Below are positions 55,687-64,000 of a stretch of 64,000 nt of DNA, in pieces. Source of the DNA: Planctomycetota bacterium (lineage in GTDB: Bacteria > Planctomycetota > GCA-002687715); NCBI GenBank assembly GCA_009691765.1, contig SIAO01000002.1, forward strand, positions 218,415 through 282,414. The letters run 5' to 3'. The notes beneath the pieces were generated by a model. It was given only the letters and a program-made list of their open reading frames with translations, did no database searches and had not been told where the DNA came from. Every line of letters begins with the position of its first letter. The stretch's first letter is position 1. A program made the translations under genes and the position numbers.

Positions 55687-58404
55687 CTAGTTCTGCTCGA
55701 GAGCGCCAGCGAAGCGCTCCAAAGCCCGCAACACTTCGCCCGCAGCGGCTTCGGAGTGAGGCGGAATCAACTGGCGCAACCCGTCTCGATTCGGATACAG
55801 GCGCTGCAACGCCAACACGCGCTGGCCGAGGCCGCGCTGGCCTTCGTTGCTGGACAGTGGAAATCGATTGAGCTGCGTGAGCAACCAGGCCGTAGCCACA
55901 GGCGCGCCCAACTTCTGCAGTGCTTCGACCTGATCGAAAGCCTCCTCGACTGAGACGGCGCCGTCGAGAGCGATCACCGCCGCGCGCGCCGCGGCATCCG
56001 CGTTCACGCGCACCTCCAACACCGCGATCGCTGCTCCGCCATTCAGTTCTACGAGGCGTGCGTAGTCCTCTGCGGCACGCAATCGCAATTCCGTTGCCGG
56101 CTGAAGCAAAGATGCCTCGACGCGCAGATGCAAGAACTCCATCTCGTTCGGTACACCGGCGCTCACAGGCGAGATGGCCGCAAGTTCTTGCAACGCGCCA
56201 ACAGGCTTTCCGGACAAGAACAAAGCTCGCGCCTTCATGAAGCGCAACTCTGTGCGCGCACCCAAGTCTCCAAAGCGTGCAAGATGCGCAAGCGCCACTC
56301 CTACTTCCCCGCACTCTAGAGCCGCACGCACGCCAAGAGATAACAAGCGCTCCAATTGTGCGGGCGTCAAAGTGGACTCCTCGCCATCGAGGCCCGTCGC
56401 AAGTTCCGCAAGCGCGTCTTTCCAACGTTTTTGTAGGAAGCGCAACGTCGCACGATCGCGCGCCAACTGCTTCGAGCCAGGAGACAGCTTCGCTTCCGCA
56501 TCCAGCAACGCTTCCAACTGACGCAAATCGGTTTCTTCAGCGTGCCCCATCAAACTGTCGATCAGGCGGCGACGCGCAACGGTGACTTGCTCGGGGCTGG
56601 AATGTTCCGCGCTCTCTGGAGCAAGCAGTGTCTGCAGCAACAGCTCCGCCTCATGATTGCGCCCTGATTGCATCAATCGTTCCGCGGCGCCCAACAGCAA
56701 TACAGGGTCAACCGGACGCACTCCAGCAAGCACCACAGTGAGAGATTGCGCTGCGCTGCGGTCGTTCTCGCCGAGAATCCAGCCCAGCACCACGCCGCTG
56801 GCGCCTTGCGACAAAGGCGATTGCTGCAAGCGTTCGGACAGCGCCAAACGCGCCGCCAAGTCTGGCAATCCGAGTTTCCAAAAACCGTCGAGTGCTGCAA
56901 GAACGGCCTCGCGCTCCGCCCCCTGCGGAGAAACGGAGGCCGCAGCCCCCAACGCAGCCACCAACGCTGCAGCAGCTTCCACGCGCAGCTTGAGATCGCC
57001 GCTCAACAGTCGCAACACGGCATGCGTCACTTCTGGGTTCTGCCACTGCCCCAGATGCACAAGGCACTTCAACAGCGATTGCGCAACTTGCGTATCACCT
57101 TCGTCGGCCAACAAGCGCGCAAGGTCTTCCGCGTGCGTGTCGCCACTACCGAGCGCTAAACCCAACGCAGCAGTGCGCCGCACCGCAGCATCTTTGTCCT
57201 TCATCGCCTCCAGCAGCATGTGCGCACCACTGCTCTTTCCCGCCAATGCCGCCACCACTTCGCGCCGCGACTCCACCGACTTCTCACCCTGTTGCAGGAG
57301 GCGCAGATAGAGCCCAGAGAGCACCGGAACAATTTCCACTTGGCATTGACGCAACGCTACGACTGCGCTGCGCAACAGTGCGCCGTCTTCATATGCGAGC
57401 AGTGGTGTGAGCACGTTGGCGATCGCGGTGGCGAGACGCGGTTCCTCTTGCGCAAGCTTGCCGAGACTCTTGACCGCAGCCTGACAAACAGAAACAGCGC
57501 CATCGCTGGCCAAGGCTCTCTTCAAAGCCGAGAACGCATCGTCACAACGCTGCGCGTCGCCAGAAGCCGCATCCGCCATGGCCGCAGCCGCCGCGAGCCG
57601 CAATTCGACATCCGGAGTGCGCACTGGGTCGAGATACTCGCTGGGCAGCACTTTCGCAGCCGCAAGGATCGCGATGGCGCGAAGTGCTTCCGCCAGACGT
57701 TGCTCACGCTCCACGCGACCAGCTTCCTGCACTGCGTCCATAGCAAGGTCGCGCACGGTGAAACCACTCGGATGCGTGCCATGGAACTGCTCGTACCAGT
57801 GAGCCCATTCCGTTGGCTTCGAGTAGCGGTGAAAAGTGAGCTCTGCGAGGCTGGCGTGAAGTGCAGCCGCGGTGGCAGCCTGTGGCTCGCGCTGCAAGCG
57901 AGCAATCAACGCCGCGGTCGCGTCGCGCTTCTCTTCAGCGCTGTCAGCAAGCAACACCGTGAGATCAAGAATTGCCGCGGGGATCGGCCCGGTGCCAACG
58001 AGCCCAGCAAGCGGAGCATTCAATACGGAGCCCTTGGCGTCGTAGCGCAAGAGTGTTGCTCGCAGGCGTTCACGAGCGGGGCCTTCCGCGCGCGCATAGA
58101 GCACCACGAGGATGTCGAGCGTTTTTTCAGCGCGATCGTTGCGCTCCACCAAAGCCGTGAGCACCCCTTGCAGCACATGCTCCGGCAACCCGGGGTCTTG
58201 CAGCACGCGCATCAGTTCCGCGCGCTTCTCTGGCCCGCCTTGCCGCAAGCCTTCTGCTCGCAAGGCCGCCACCGCCACGTCCGTTGATTGCAACAACTCG
58301 CGCGCTTGCTCAGAGAGAGGTGCTTCTTGCGCGCGCAATCCCGCCACGCCCACAATCAAGAAGGCGATTGAAATCACGCAGACGATATTGGGCCGCAAGC
58401 GCAT
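55687..58404 (-). CDS. Large exported HEAT/TPR-like repeat protein
   Basis: A 905-residue protein. The signal peptide (IVCVISIAFLIVGVAGLRA) is cut before Gln. The mature protein is all helical, with HEAT-like pairs in the first two thirds (SVCQAAVKSLGKLAQEEPRL, AAVRRTAALGLALGSGDTHA, LKLRVEAAAALVAALG). TPR-like units follow in the last third (LLLQTLLAPESAEHSS, LRFLQKRWKDALAELATG, LRFMKARALFLSGKPVGAL). No enzymatic motif is visible; it probably acts as a protein-binding scaffold in the periplasm. ATG 58404 is chosen for its signal peptide. The upstream gap contains a tandem repeat. Confidence 0.75.
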   Translation of the reverse strand: MRLRPNIVCVISIAFLIVGVAGLRAQEAPLSEQARELLQSTDVAVAALRAEGLRQGGPEKRAELMRVLQDPGLPEHVLQGVLTALVERNDRAEKTLDILVVLYARAEGPARERLRATLLRYDAKGSVLNAPLAGLVGTGPIPAAILDLTVLLADSAEEKRDATAALIARLQREPQAATAAALHASLAELTFHRYSKPTEWAHWYEQFHGTHPSGFTVRDLAMDAVQEAGRVEREQRLAEALRAIAILAAAKVLPSEYLDPVRTPDVELRLAAAAAMADAASGDAQRCDDAFSALKRALASDGAVSVCQAAVKSLGKLAQEEPRLATAIANVLTPLLAYEDGALLRSAVVALRQCQVEIVPVLSGLYLRLLQQGEKSVESRREVVAALAGKSSGAHMLLEAMKDKDAAVRRTAALGLALGSGDTHAEDLARLLADEGDTQVAQSLLKCLVHLGQWQNPEVTHAVLRLLSGDLKLRVEAAAALVAALGAAASVSPQGAEREAVLAALDGFWKLGLPDLAARLALSERLQQSPLSQGASGVVLGWILGENDRSAAQSLTVVLAGVRPVDPVLLLGAAERLMQSGRNHEAELLLQTLLAPESAEHSSPEQVTVARRRLIDSLMGHAEETDLRQLEALLDAEAKLSPGSKQLARDRATLRFLQKRWKDALAELATGLDGEESTLTPAQLERLLSLGVRAALECGEVGVALAHLARFGDLGARTELRFMKARALFLSGKPVGALQELAAISPVSAGVPNEMEFLHLRVEASLLQPATELRLRAAEDYARLVELNGGAAIAVLEVRVNADAAARAAVIALDGAVSVEEAFDQVEALQKLGAPVATAWLLTQLNRFPLSSNEGQRGLGQRVLALQRLYPNRDGLRQLIPPHSEAAAGEVLRALERFAGALEQN

Positions 58405-58440
58405 GGCGCCCCTATTCTGCCCGCCACCGCCATGTGCACC

Positions 58441-58615
58441 AGTCAAGGGGAGCGAGGGCGCAGCAGGGTCCGAGGTGGCGGAGCATTCCGTTCGCTATGG
58501 CAAAAGTGAGTGCGAGTGGAGCATGGTCCTGTGGGGGTGAGCATTTCGTTCACCGGGGCAAGAGTGAGCGCAGGCGGAGTGCGGTCCGGAGGGGGCGGAG
58601 CATTCCGTTGGAGTG
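58441..58615. repeat. Degenerate tandem repeat, period about 58-59 bases
   Basis: Units beginning GAGCATT(C/T)CGTT start at 58481, 58539 and 58598. A partial unit covers 58441-58480. Each unit also contains a GCAA(A/G)AGTGAG block and a GGTCC(G/T)G block at constant spacing. It fills most of the 272-base gap between the HEAT-like gene and the gene at 58677; no gene was seen in it. Confidence 0.75.
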
Positions 58616-58676
58616 CATCCGAACCCGGAATGCGTAGTCCCCTCCGGCTGCACGGAGCCCGCGCGAACCGCGCGAG

Positions 58677-60125
58677 CTACCGCTGACCGCCACGAGGACG
58701 CAGAACCCGCATGTCGCAACGGGAGATGACGATCTTGGCGCCCTTCGGCACAGCAAAACCGATGCCACCGTTACGGCTCACTGAAGGCTGCAAGGTATCG
58801 CCGTTCTTAGGTTGGTCCGTCTGCTCGAACTCCACTGAACTGCCTTTGATGCGCACGGTCATGCGATAAAGCTCGTTCGCATTGAAGCCACCTTCGCCAG
58901 CCTTATAGGTAGCGGTGTACGGCTTGTAACCGTCTGGCCGGTAGCGGAGCATCATGTCGAACTCACCGGCCACAATGGTGAACTCGATGTCCATCACGAT
59001 GTCCGTCCACTTCTGCGTCCAACCGTCGATGGAGTAGACGCCGCGGAGTTTGCGCTCTTTGCCGTCCTTGTCCACGGCTGCGATGCCTTCGATAACCAAC
59101 TCGCGGCCGGACCACTCATGCTTCACGCCATCGGTACCGCCCCAAACGCCACCTGGCTGGCGTTCCTTCTGAGCGAGCAGATCGCGCACAGGAGTGCCCG
59201 CTTCGTACTCCGGTGTTTCGAGCTTGAGCACGAGGTCGTCCCACTCACTCACCGCGGACTTATACAAAGCGATGATGTGTTCGTCAGCCTTGGTGGCGCG
59301 CTTGAAATGGTCGCGGAATAGGTCCATCGTCGCTTCATAGGCACGCAGCTTGCTCTCGAAATCGCTCGACGCGGCCGCATCGGTGCGCGCCTTTTCAAGC
59401 GCGAACTTCATCTTGTTCACTTCAAGCTTGCGATCGATGGCGATGACGCGATCGGTGAAGTCTTTGTCCATCGCATTGGCGGCGATCTTCAGCTGCTGCA
59501 GCTTCAGCGCGACGGAGGCAATCTTCTCGGGGGATTCCACGGCCTCTTCCGCTTCCTTCAGAGTGTCGCGGCTCTTCTTTTTGCCTTGTGCTGTTTCCTT
59601 GCGGTTGATCAGATCGGACTTCATGTTGTCGATGCGATCCCGCAACGACTTGCGCAGCTTAATGTCGTAACCATCTTGCTTGACGATGACGAGCTTCTCC
59701 TCGCTTAACTTGAGCAGCTGATCCACCTGCTTCACATACACGTCATACTCTTCGCTATCAGCGAGCTTGTCGACGGACGCGCGCATGGAAGTCACTGCTT
59801 CTTCGGCCGCAGTTCTCACTTGCACTTCGCGCGCTTCGCGCTCGCCCTTGCCGCTACGCCAAACATACGTTGCGATACCGCCACCAACCACGAGCACGCC
59901 GCACACGATCAAAAGAATCGTGAAGGTGCGATCTTTGCCGCCGGTCTTCGCGAACTCCTCGACCATGGCGGCCGAACGCGAACTGGCGCGAATGTCCGTT
60001 GGCGTCCCTGCCGCCGCCGGTGCTGGCGCACTCGGAGCTGTGGGTTTGCGAGAAGGTGGCGTTGGCGTGCCGCCAGGTAAACGGCTACCGGGCGTACGGC
60101 CGGGTGGATTGGGTGTAGTGCTCAT
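58677..60125 (-). CDS. Single-pass membrane protein with coiled coil and C-terminal beta domain
   Basis: A 482-residue protein. The first 65 residues form a Pro/Thr/Ala-rich cytoplasmic segment. One membrane helix (about 68-90, FTILLIVCGVLVVGGGIATY) follows, then a charged coiled coil (about 95-290). The C-terminal domain of about 160 residues has strands reminiscent of the DUF1080/laminin-G-like fold (WSGRELVIEGIAAVDKDG, VMDIEFTIVAGEFDMMLRYR, NELYRMTVRIKGSSVEFEQ). Its start overlaps the upstream membrane-protein gene by four bases, placing it in the ExbB/ExbD operon. Function unknown; a trans-envelope effector of the motor is one possibility. Confidence 0.7.
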   Translation of the reverse strand: MSTTPNPPGRTPGSRLPGGTPTPPSRKPTAPSAPAPAAAGTPTDIRASSRSAAMVEEFAKTGGKDRTFTILLIVCGVLVVGGGIATYVWRSGKGEREAREVQVRTAAEEAVTSMRASVDKLADSEEYDVYVKQVDQLLKLSEEKLVIVKQDGYDIKLRKSLRDRIDNMKSDLINRKETAQGKKKSRDTLKEAEEAVESPEKIASVALKLQQLKIAANAMDKDFTDRVIAIDRKLEVNKMKFALEKARTDAAASSDFESKLRAYEATMDLFRDHFKRATKADEHIIALYKSAVSEWDDLVLKLETPEYEAGTPVRDLLAQKERQPGGVWGGTDGVKHEWSGRELVIEGIAAVDKDGKERKLRGVYSIDGWTQKWTDIVMDIEFTIVAGEFDMMLRYRPDGYKPYTATYKAGEGGFNANELYRMTVRIKGSSVEFEQTDQPKNGDTLQPSVSRNGGIGFAVPKGAKIVISRCDMRVLRPRGGQR

Positions 60126-61045
60126 GAGTTCGGTTTCCTTAGGTGGCGGCCGGTCAGCCCGGTCGCCGCAGTCCTGCGACTTTTGCGCCGCAAGATCAAA
60201 AAGACAATGAGAACAGCGGCTGCGGCACCAATGGTCACCGCTACCGGAAGGAGATTGGTTTGTGCAGTGCGACCCTGCGCACTCTCGACGACCACGAATT
60301 CGTCCACAACCAACAACGGAACAATGCGGTAGGGGATCTTCTCGTCTTGGGTCTTGAAGCGAATGGTCTGCAAGAACACTCCACGCAAAGCCACGTGGTC
60401 GCGCACGATGGTGAAATCCGGCGGACGCTTCGTGGTTACGAACATCACCCCTGTGCTCTGCGGGTTCTCGACCAAAATGCCGCGGTAGAGCGGCAGCATT
60501 CCGCCAGTAGAGTCGGGATCATCGAGCCCTTCGGTCCAGAGCGTCGTGACAACACCATCCGTCTTCACCCAGCCACCGCGAAAAGCCTTCGGGTCTGCCA
60601 GAGCTTCTGCAATATGGAAATCCACCACATCTGCGGCTGCAGGAAGCCCAACCGCAGGAGTTGGTTTCGCGGGATTCATCGCTGAGCTTGCGTGCAGTTC
60701 GGCGAAATGCGCGAGCAGCGCACGCAGACCTGGCAAAGAAAACTCCTCAGCCAGATCGTCCACCGCCAGCAGACGGTGCTTTACCTCCGCCGGCACAAAG
60801 GCCTGCGGAGGTGCCGTCACGACAACGATTGGAACTGCTGGTTTCCCGGTCACGAGATCCAGCTGCCGGCGCTCGCGTGTGAGCTGACCCCAGAGAATGG
60901 CGAACACAACCGCCGACAAGGCGGCCCCAAAGAGCAACACTTTCTTCCCCTCGGACGAACCAAGGAAGATGCCGCTGCGTTGCACCGACAGCCCACGCGC
61001 CGCGAGGCGCATCTGGAGGCCGGTGTGTGTCGTCCTGCTCTTCAC
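60122..61045 (-). CDS. Two-helix membrane protein of the ExbB/ExbD operon
   Basis: A protein of about 307 residues. GTG 61045 follows AGGTGA and is preferred; ATG 61012 is an alternative. A helix near the N-terminus (KVLLFGAALSAVVFAILWG) and one near the C-terminus (LLPVAVTIGAAAAVLIVFLI) bracket an extracytoplasmic domain. That domain reads as small-domain strands (FRGGWVKTDGVVTTLWTEG, GILVENPQSTGVMFVTTKRP, VALRGVFLQTIRFKTQD), somewhat like an OB-type fold. I recognise no family. The overlap with the next gene suggests joint function. Confidence 0.65.
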   Translation of the reverse strand: MKSRTTHTGLQMRLAARGLSVQRSGIFLGSSEGKKVLLFGAALSAVVFAILWGQLTRERRQLDLVTGKPAVPIVVVTAPPQAFVPAEVKHRLLAVDDLAEEFSLPGLRALLAHFAELHASSAMNPAKPTPAVGLPAAADVVDFHIAEALADPKAFRGGWVKTDGVVTTLWTEGLDDPDSTGGMLPLYRGILVENPQSTGVMFVTTKRPPDFTIVRDHVALRGVFLQTIRFKTQDEKIPYRIVPLLVVDEFVVVESAQGRTAQTNLLPVAVTIGAAAAVLIVFLILRRKSRRTAATGLTGRHLRKPNS

Positions 61046-61064
61046 GCGAGTTCCGTCACCTGCG

Positions 61065-61529
61065 TCACTTCGAACCCATGCCGAACTCAATCTTCTGCAC
61101 GTTCTCGGCTTTGCACATGTTCATGACCTTCACCACTTCTCGCCATGGCACTGCAGGCCCAGCGTCAACGATGACGGGAGTGTCTGCTTTACCAAGGCTG
61201 CGATAACTCGCTGATTGCTCACGAATGAGCTTTTGCAGCAGAGCATCACCTTCGGGTGTGTCCACGATCGGACGATTGACGAACATGCGCTGAACTTGGC
61301 GCCGTTCCTTGTCGTACGAAATGAGCACACGGATTTCATCCATGGGCACATTCATGTTCATCGCGGTCTTATTGCCCTTGTTCTCGGGCAACCAACTATC
61401 CATCTTCCCGTCGAGTTCGCGGAACTTCAGCGAACACATGAAGAAGAGGCACAAACAGAAAATGATGTCCACCAACGCCGTAACGTTAATGCCCACCGGA
61501 TTTTCTTCAGCATTACCACCACCTGCCAT
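61065..61529 (-). CDS. ExbD/TolR-family protein (second copy)
   Basis: A 154-residue stator-type protein. One N-terminal helix carries the conserved Asp (NVTALVDIIFCLCLFFM), and a periplasmic domain follows (IRVLISYDKERRQVQRMFVN, DTPVIVDAGPAVPWREVVKV). ExbD dimers sit in the ExbB pentamer and use the proton gradient to drive outer-membrane processes. It lies 12 bases after another exbD-like gene; the two may form a heterodimer. Confidence 0.9.
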   Translation of the reverse strand: MAGGGNAEENPVGINVTALVDIIFCLCLFFMCSLKFRELDGKMDSWLPENKGNKTAMNMNVPMDEIRVLISYDKERRQVQRMFVNRPIVDTPEGDALLQKLIREQSASYRSLGKADTPVIVDAGPAVPWREVVKVMNMCKAENVQKIEFGMGSK

Positions 61530-61541
61530 GGTCTCCCCCTT

Positions 61542-62075
61542 TCACTGCTTATTGACCGAGGCCTTCTCGATCTGCACAGCCACCTGAGTCTTGTAGAGGC
61601 CTGCCATCGCGATGCGTTCAAGCGAACGCTGGATGAGGCCGTACGGCGCGAATTGATCCCCGCGGATAAGCACGAAGCGTTCAGACTTCGAGGTCTTGTC
61701 CCCTGGTTTCACTCGCTTGGCATCCGCAAGAGCGGAGAGGCGCTTGGTGAGCGCATTGAGGTCTGCTTCCGTGAGCGCGTAACGATTTCCTTGCAATGAG
61801 ATGAACCAGTGGTTCGGCTCGCTGCACAGCTCACCGGGAGTACTGAACTTGCCGCACTCCGCCTTGTGGTGGACATTCACCGTAATCCGGTCGGCGTTTT
61901 CCTCTGGCTTGTCCTGATCGGCCTTATTGGCCACAGGCGCTTTCACGTCCTCCAAATCGCGTGACGCCATATCAGCGTTCAACATGAAGAACAGGAGCAG
62001 GAGGAACATGATGTCGATCATCGGCACGAGATTTGCCGCGACCTCCTCCTGAACCTTGATTTCTTTAAAGCCCAT
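61542..62075 (-). CDS. ExbD/TolR-family protein (first copy)
   Basis: A 177-residue protein with the membrane helix LVPMIDIMFLLLLFFMLNAD, including the proton-path Asp. The periplasmic domain is longer than usual, with two cysteines (AECGKF, ELCSEP) that could form a disulfide. The end (FAPYGLIQRSLERIAMAGL) matches the ExbD helix that precedes the final strand. It lies 19 bases after the exbB-like gene. Confidence 0.9.
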   Translation of the reverse strand: MGFKEIKVQEEVAANLVPMIDIMFLLLLFFMLNADMASRDLEDVKAPVANKADQDKPEENADRITVNVHHKAECGKFSTPGELCSEPNHWFISLQGNRYALTEADLNALTKRLSALADAKRVKPGDKTSKSERFVLIRGDQFAPYGLIQRSLERIAMAGLYKTQVAVQIEKASVNKQ

Positions 62076-62094
62076 GTGTGAATCCTCCTTGGGA

Positions 62095-62817
62095 TCAGTG
62101 ACGATCGCGTTCGTACAGGCGCGTATTCTTGAGCATCTCCACCGCCATCAAGTTGGCGTTGAGGGAGAGCATGGTCACTTTGTTCTTCATGAAGAAGAAG
62201 CAAGTGAGGAACACGATGGCGAGGAACAATCCCAGCGTCGTATTCACCAGCGACTCGTACACACCGACCGCGAGGTCGGCGGGCGTCGGCGCTGCCTTGG
62301 TCTCGATGATCTGGAATGACGAGATCATGCCCGTCACCGTGCCCAGAAGGCCGATGAGCGGCGCAACGTTTCCGATCAGCGACAGATTGGAGATCTTGGC
62401 GTTCAGCTTGAAGGTCTCTTCAGCTGCCACCTGCTCCATGCCGTTGATCACGTGCTCGTAACCAGCTTCCTTCATGATCAAACCACCGGCCATGATTTGG
62501 CCGAAGTAGCAGTGCTCTGCCATGGCCACTTCGAGGGCCTTATCGAGGTCGCCAGAGTTAATGGCTTCTTCGATTTGCGCGGTCACACCAGGAGGCGCGA
62601 GGCGCTCCATGCGCATTTCCAGCAGGTTCTGGATAAGGATGATGGTTCCGGTCACCGAAGTGATCACCATCAACCATCCGACCCAGCCGGTGGCTTCAAA
62701 CAACTGCATCATCGTTTTGCCGCCGCCATGCTCCTGGCCAAAGGCCGGGCTGGAGACGGCTGCCAACACCGCAAATGTGGCGAGGCCGAACAGCACACTT
62801 TGGGAACGCTTCGTCAT
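62095..62817 (-). CDS. ExbB/TolQ/MotA-family proton channel protein
   Basis: A 240-residue protein. A cleavable signal (FAVLAAVSSPAFG, before Gln) precedes three membrane helices. The family core reads NLSLIGNVAPLIGLLGTVTG, MISSFQ and AVGVYESLVNTTLGLFLAI, including the conserved Thr and Pro residues of the channel. The pre-helix signal peptide is common in ExbB of Planctomycetes and Bacteroidetes. It partners with the two ExbD-like proteins. Confidence 0.93.
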   Translation of the reverse strand: MTKRSQSVLFGLATFAVLAAVSSPAFGQEHGGGKTMMQLFEATGWVGWLMVITSVTGTIILIQNLLEMRMERLAPPGVTAQIEEAINSGDLDKALEVAMAEHCYFGQIMAGGLIMKEAGYEHVINGMEQVAAEETFKLNAKISNLSLIGNVAPLIGLLGTVTGMISSFQIIETKAAPTPADLAVGVYESLVNTTLGLFLAIVFLTCFFFMKNKVTMLSLNANLMAVEMLKNTRLYERDRH

Positions 62818-62866
62818 GACTTGAGTCTCCGATACTCTTTTTCTGGGGTCAGGGATCTTGATCGCA

Positions 62867-63976
62867 TCAGCCGCCGATACGTCCGAGGCGTTCCTTAGCC
62901 TCGACCGCGTACTGCGACTGCGGGTAATTCTCTAGCAACTTGCGGAAGTTCTCGCGTGCACGGGTCATGTTGACCTTTTGCTTATCCGCGTCCTTCTCAA
63001 GCTCGCCAATGCTCATGAAACAAACTGCTGCGCCGAAGAGCGACGCCTCATAGGCACCACTCTCACCCCCCGCTTCCGGTTGATACATCACCACCGGACG
63101 CAGGTAGCACAGCAGCGCTTCTTTGAAGTCATCCGACTTCTTGGATTTCTCAGCCTTCGCACGCAACACCTGTCCGAGGCCTGCGAAGCAAGAAGCGCGC
63201 ACCGACGGGGTCTGCGACGAAGCCATCGCTTCGCGGAAGAGGCGCTCTGCCTCGTCGTTCTTGCCACCTGCGAGCGATACCGTGCCGAGCACGACTTTCG
63301 CATCGCCGGCCGAAGCACTCGCTCCGCCTGCCAATGCTTGAGCTTCGCTCGCCGCCTTGGCCAAGTCGCCCTTCGAGAGGAATGCGCGAGCGCGCAGCAA
63401 ACGCAGCTTGTCGCCAAGTCCGTTGATGCCGAACTTGCCCACACGAACTTCTTCGTCGGTTGTGAACTTCACTGCGTCGTCGTGCTTGCCGGCCCACACG
63501 AGGCATTGAGCAATCGCTTCGTCGGCTTCGATCAAGTATCGCGACATGGGGAAGTTGTCGTCCGCCAGCATGGTGCGCATGGTGGCCGCAGCGTCCTCAA
63601 ACTTGCGCATGCGGATTTGCGCCTGAGCCGTTTTCCAGAATGCATCCTGGCGCAGCGGCTTGCGTACTTTCTTGTTGTCGAGGACGGACTTGTACTTGTC
63701 CACCGCATCGGAGTCGCGCCCGCCAGAGAAAGCGGCATCCGCTTCCTTCATGTCTTTGGGCACGCCTTCGAACTGGATCGAGACCACATCCTCGACCTTG
63801 ATGCGTGTAGAGCCACTGCCTCCTCCTACCGCAACCTCAACATTCTTCAGGTCCCATTCCATCACCTTGCCGGTGCGCTTGGAGCCATCCTTCATGTTGA
63901 GGGAATCTTCTTGTGCGTAAGCGCCAACCACAAAGGCCGACAGCAACACTGCAACCACACAAATCTGCTTGAGCAT
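62867..63976 (-). CDS. Exported tetratricopeptide-like protein at the head of the ExbB operon
   Basis: A 369-residue protein. ATG 63976 follows GAGGGA and gives a signal peptide (ICVVAVLLSAFVVGAYA) cut before Gln. An N-terminal small beta domain (DSLNMKDGSKRTGKVMEWDL, TRIKVEDVVSIQFEGVP) is followed by TPR-like helical pairs (AFWKTAQAQIRMRKFEDA, RLLRARAFLSKGDLAKAA, ARENFRKLLENYPQSQYAVE). The last unit resembles BamD/YbgF-type repeats, which accompany Tol systems. It lies 49 bases before the exbB-like gene. It might link the motor to cell-wall or outer-membrane partners. Confidence 0.8.
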   Translation of the reverse strand: MLKQICVVAVLLSAFVVGAYAQEDSLNMKDGSKRTGKVMEWDLKNVEVAVGGGSGSTRIKVEDVVSIQFEGVPKDMKEADAAFSGGRDSDAVDKYKSVLDNKKVRKPLRQDAFWKTAQAQIRMRKFEDAAATMRTMLADDNFPMSRYLIEADEAIAQCLVWAGKHDDAVKFTTDEEVRVGKFGINGLGDKLRLLRARAFLSKGDLAKAASEAQALAGGASASAGDAKVVLGTVSLAGGKNDEAERLFREAMASSQTPSVRASCFAGLGQVLRAKAEKSKKSDDFKEALLCYLRPVVMYQPEAGGESGAYEASLFGAAVCFMSIGELEKDADKQKVNMTRARENFRKLLENYPQSQYAVEAKERLGRIGG

Positions 63977-64000
63977 GATGTCCCTCATCGCACCCGTCAC

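Overview
The window looks like a piece of a Planctomycetota genome, or of a related Gram-negative lineage with long envelope-biogenesis clusters. The evidence is the gene repertoire: AsmA/TamB-like, BamD-like and LptE-like envelope proteins; an ExbB-ExbD-ExbD operon with private membrane partners; VIT/VWA and HEAT-repeat secreted proteins; and many signal peptides ending in Ala-X-Ala before Gln. Codon choice is GC-rich throughout. The lineage call is inference, because there is no rRNA here and no database search was possible.

Left part (1-9.6 kb): the 3' end of a HAD phosphatase, a divergent WecG-like glycosyltransferase, an unknown gene and a Fic-family gene broken by two stop codons and a frameshift. 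A divergent transketolase follows, translationally coupled to a DUF1989 protein. Then come a cold-shock protein and the rpsO-pnp pair, whose polynucleotide phosphorylase carries an extra tail of about 170 glycine-rich residues.

Housekeeping run (9.6-25.4 kb, minus strand): fourteen genes packed with start/stop overlaps. In transcription order they encode a HEAT-repeat lipoprotein, a CorC/CNNM transporter, RecO, a BamD-like lipoprotein, an LptE-like lipoprotein, FolP, CdaA, CdaR, GlmM, TsaB, Alr, an AsmA-like protein, ManC and RuvX. Cell-wall precursor synthesis (GlmM, Alr), c-di-AMP signalling (CdaA/CdaR), envelope assembly and sugar-nucleotide supply (ManC) are therefore likely co-expressed.

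Accessory array (25.6-34.4 kb, plus strand): five tandem paralogous secreted proteins of no family I can name. They are mosaics of two alternative N-terminal modules, a middle module and two alternative C-terminal modules. Every copy ends in an Asp-Trp-x-(Gly/Ala)-(Leu/Phe) motif. Copies share near-identical DNA blocks, including one 137-base identical tract, and three share a 3'-UTR double-hairpin cassette. The fourth copy is a chimeric pseudogene with an internal deletion and an in-frame stop. This is the most novel-looking part of the window.

Polysaccharide region (34.5-41.8 kb): a YkgJ-type cysteine-cluster protein, a Wzx/MATE-like flippase, a GT39-like membrane transferase, a GT2 transferase, an alpha/alpha-barrel (heparinase-like) protein and a Gfo/Idh/MocA oxidoreductase, with two long convergent gene overlaps. 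Next come an orphan molybdopterin oxidoreductase, a VIT/VWA protein, an S9 peptidase, a chagasin-like inhibitor lipoprotein, MutM, a tiny lipoprotein, a crotonase, a secretin-fragment-like protein and RmuC.

Right part (52.9-64 kb): a PadR regulator with an apparent autoregulatory operator, coupled to a HAAS/Sensor membrane protein. An initiator-type tRNA-Met follows whose 3' two thirds are duplicated 1,052 bases away, bracketing two related small lipoproteins like the footprint of an integrated element. The window ends with a large HEAT-like secreted protein, a 58-base tandem repeat and an ExbB/ExbD/TPR energy-transduction operon.
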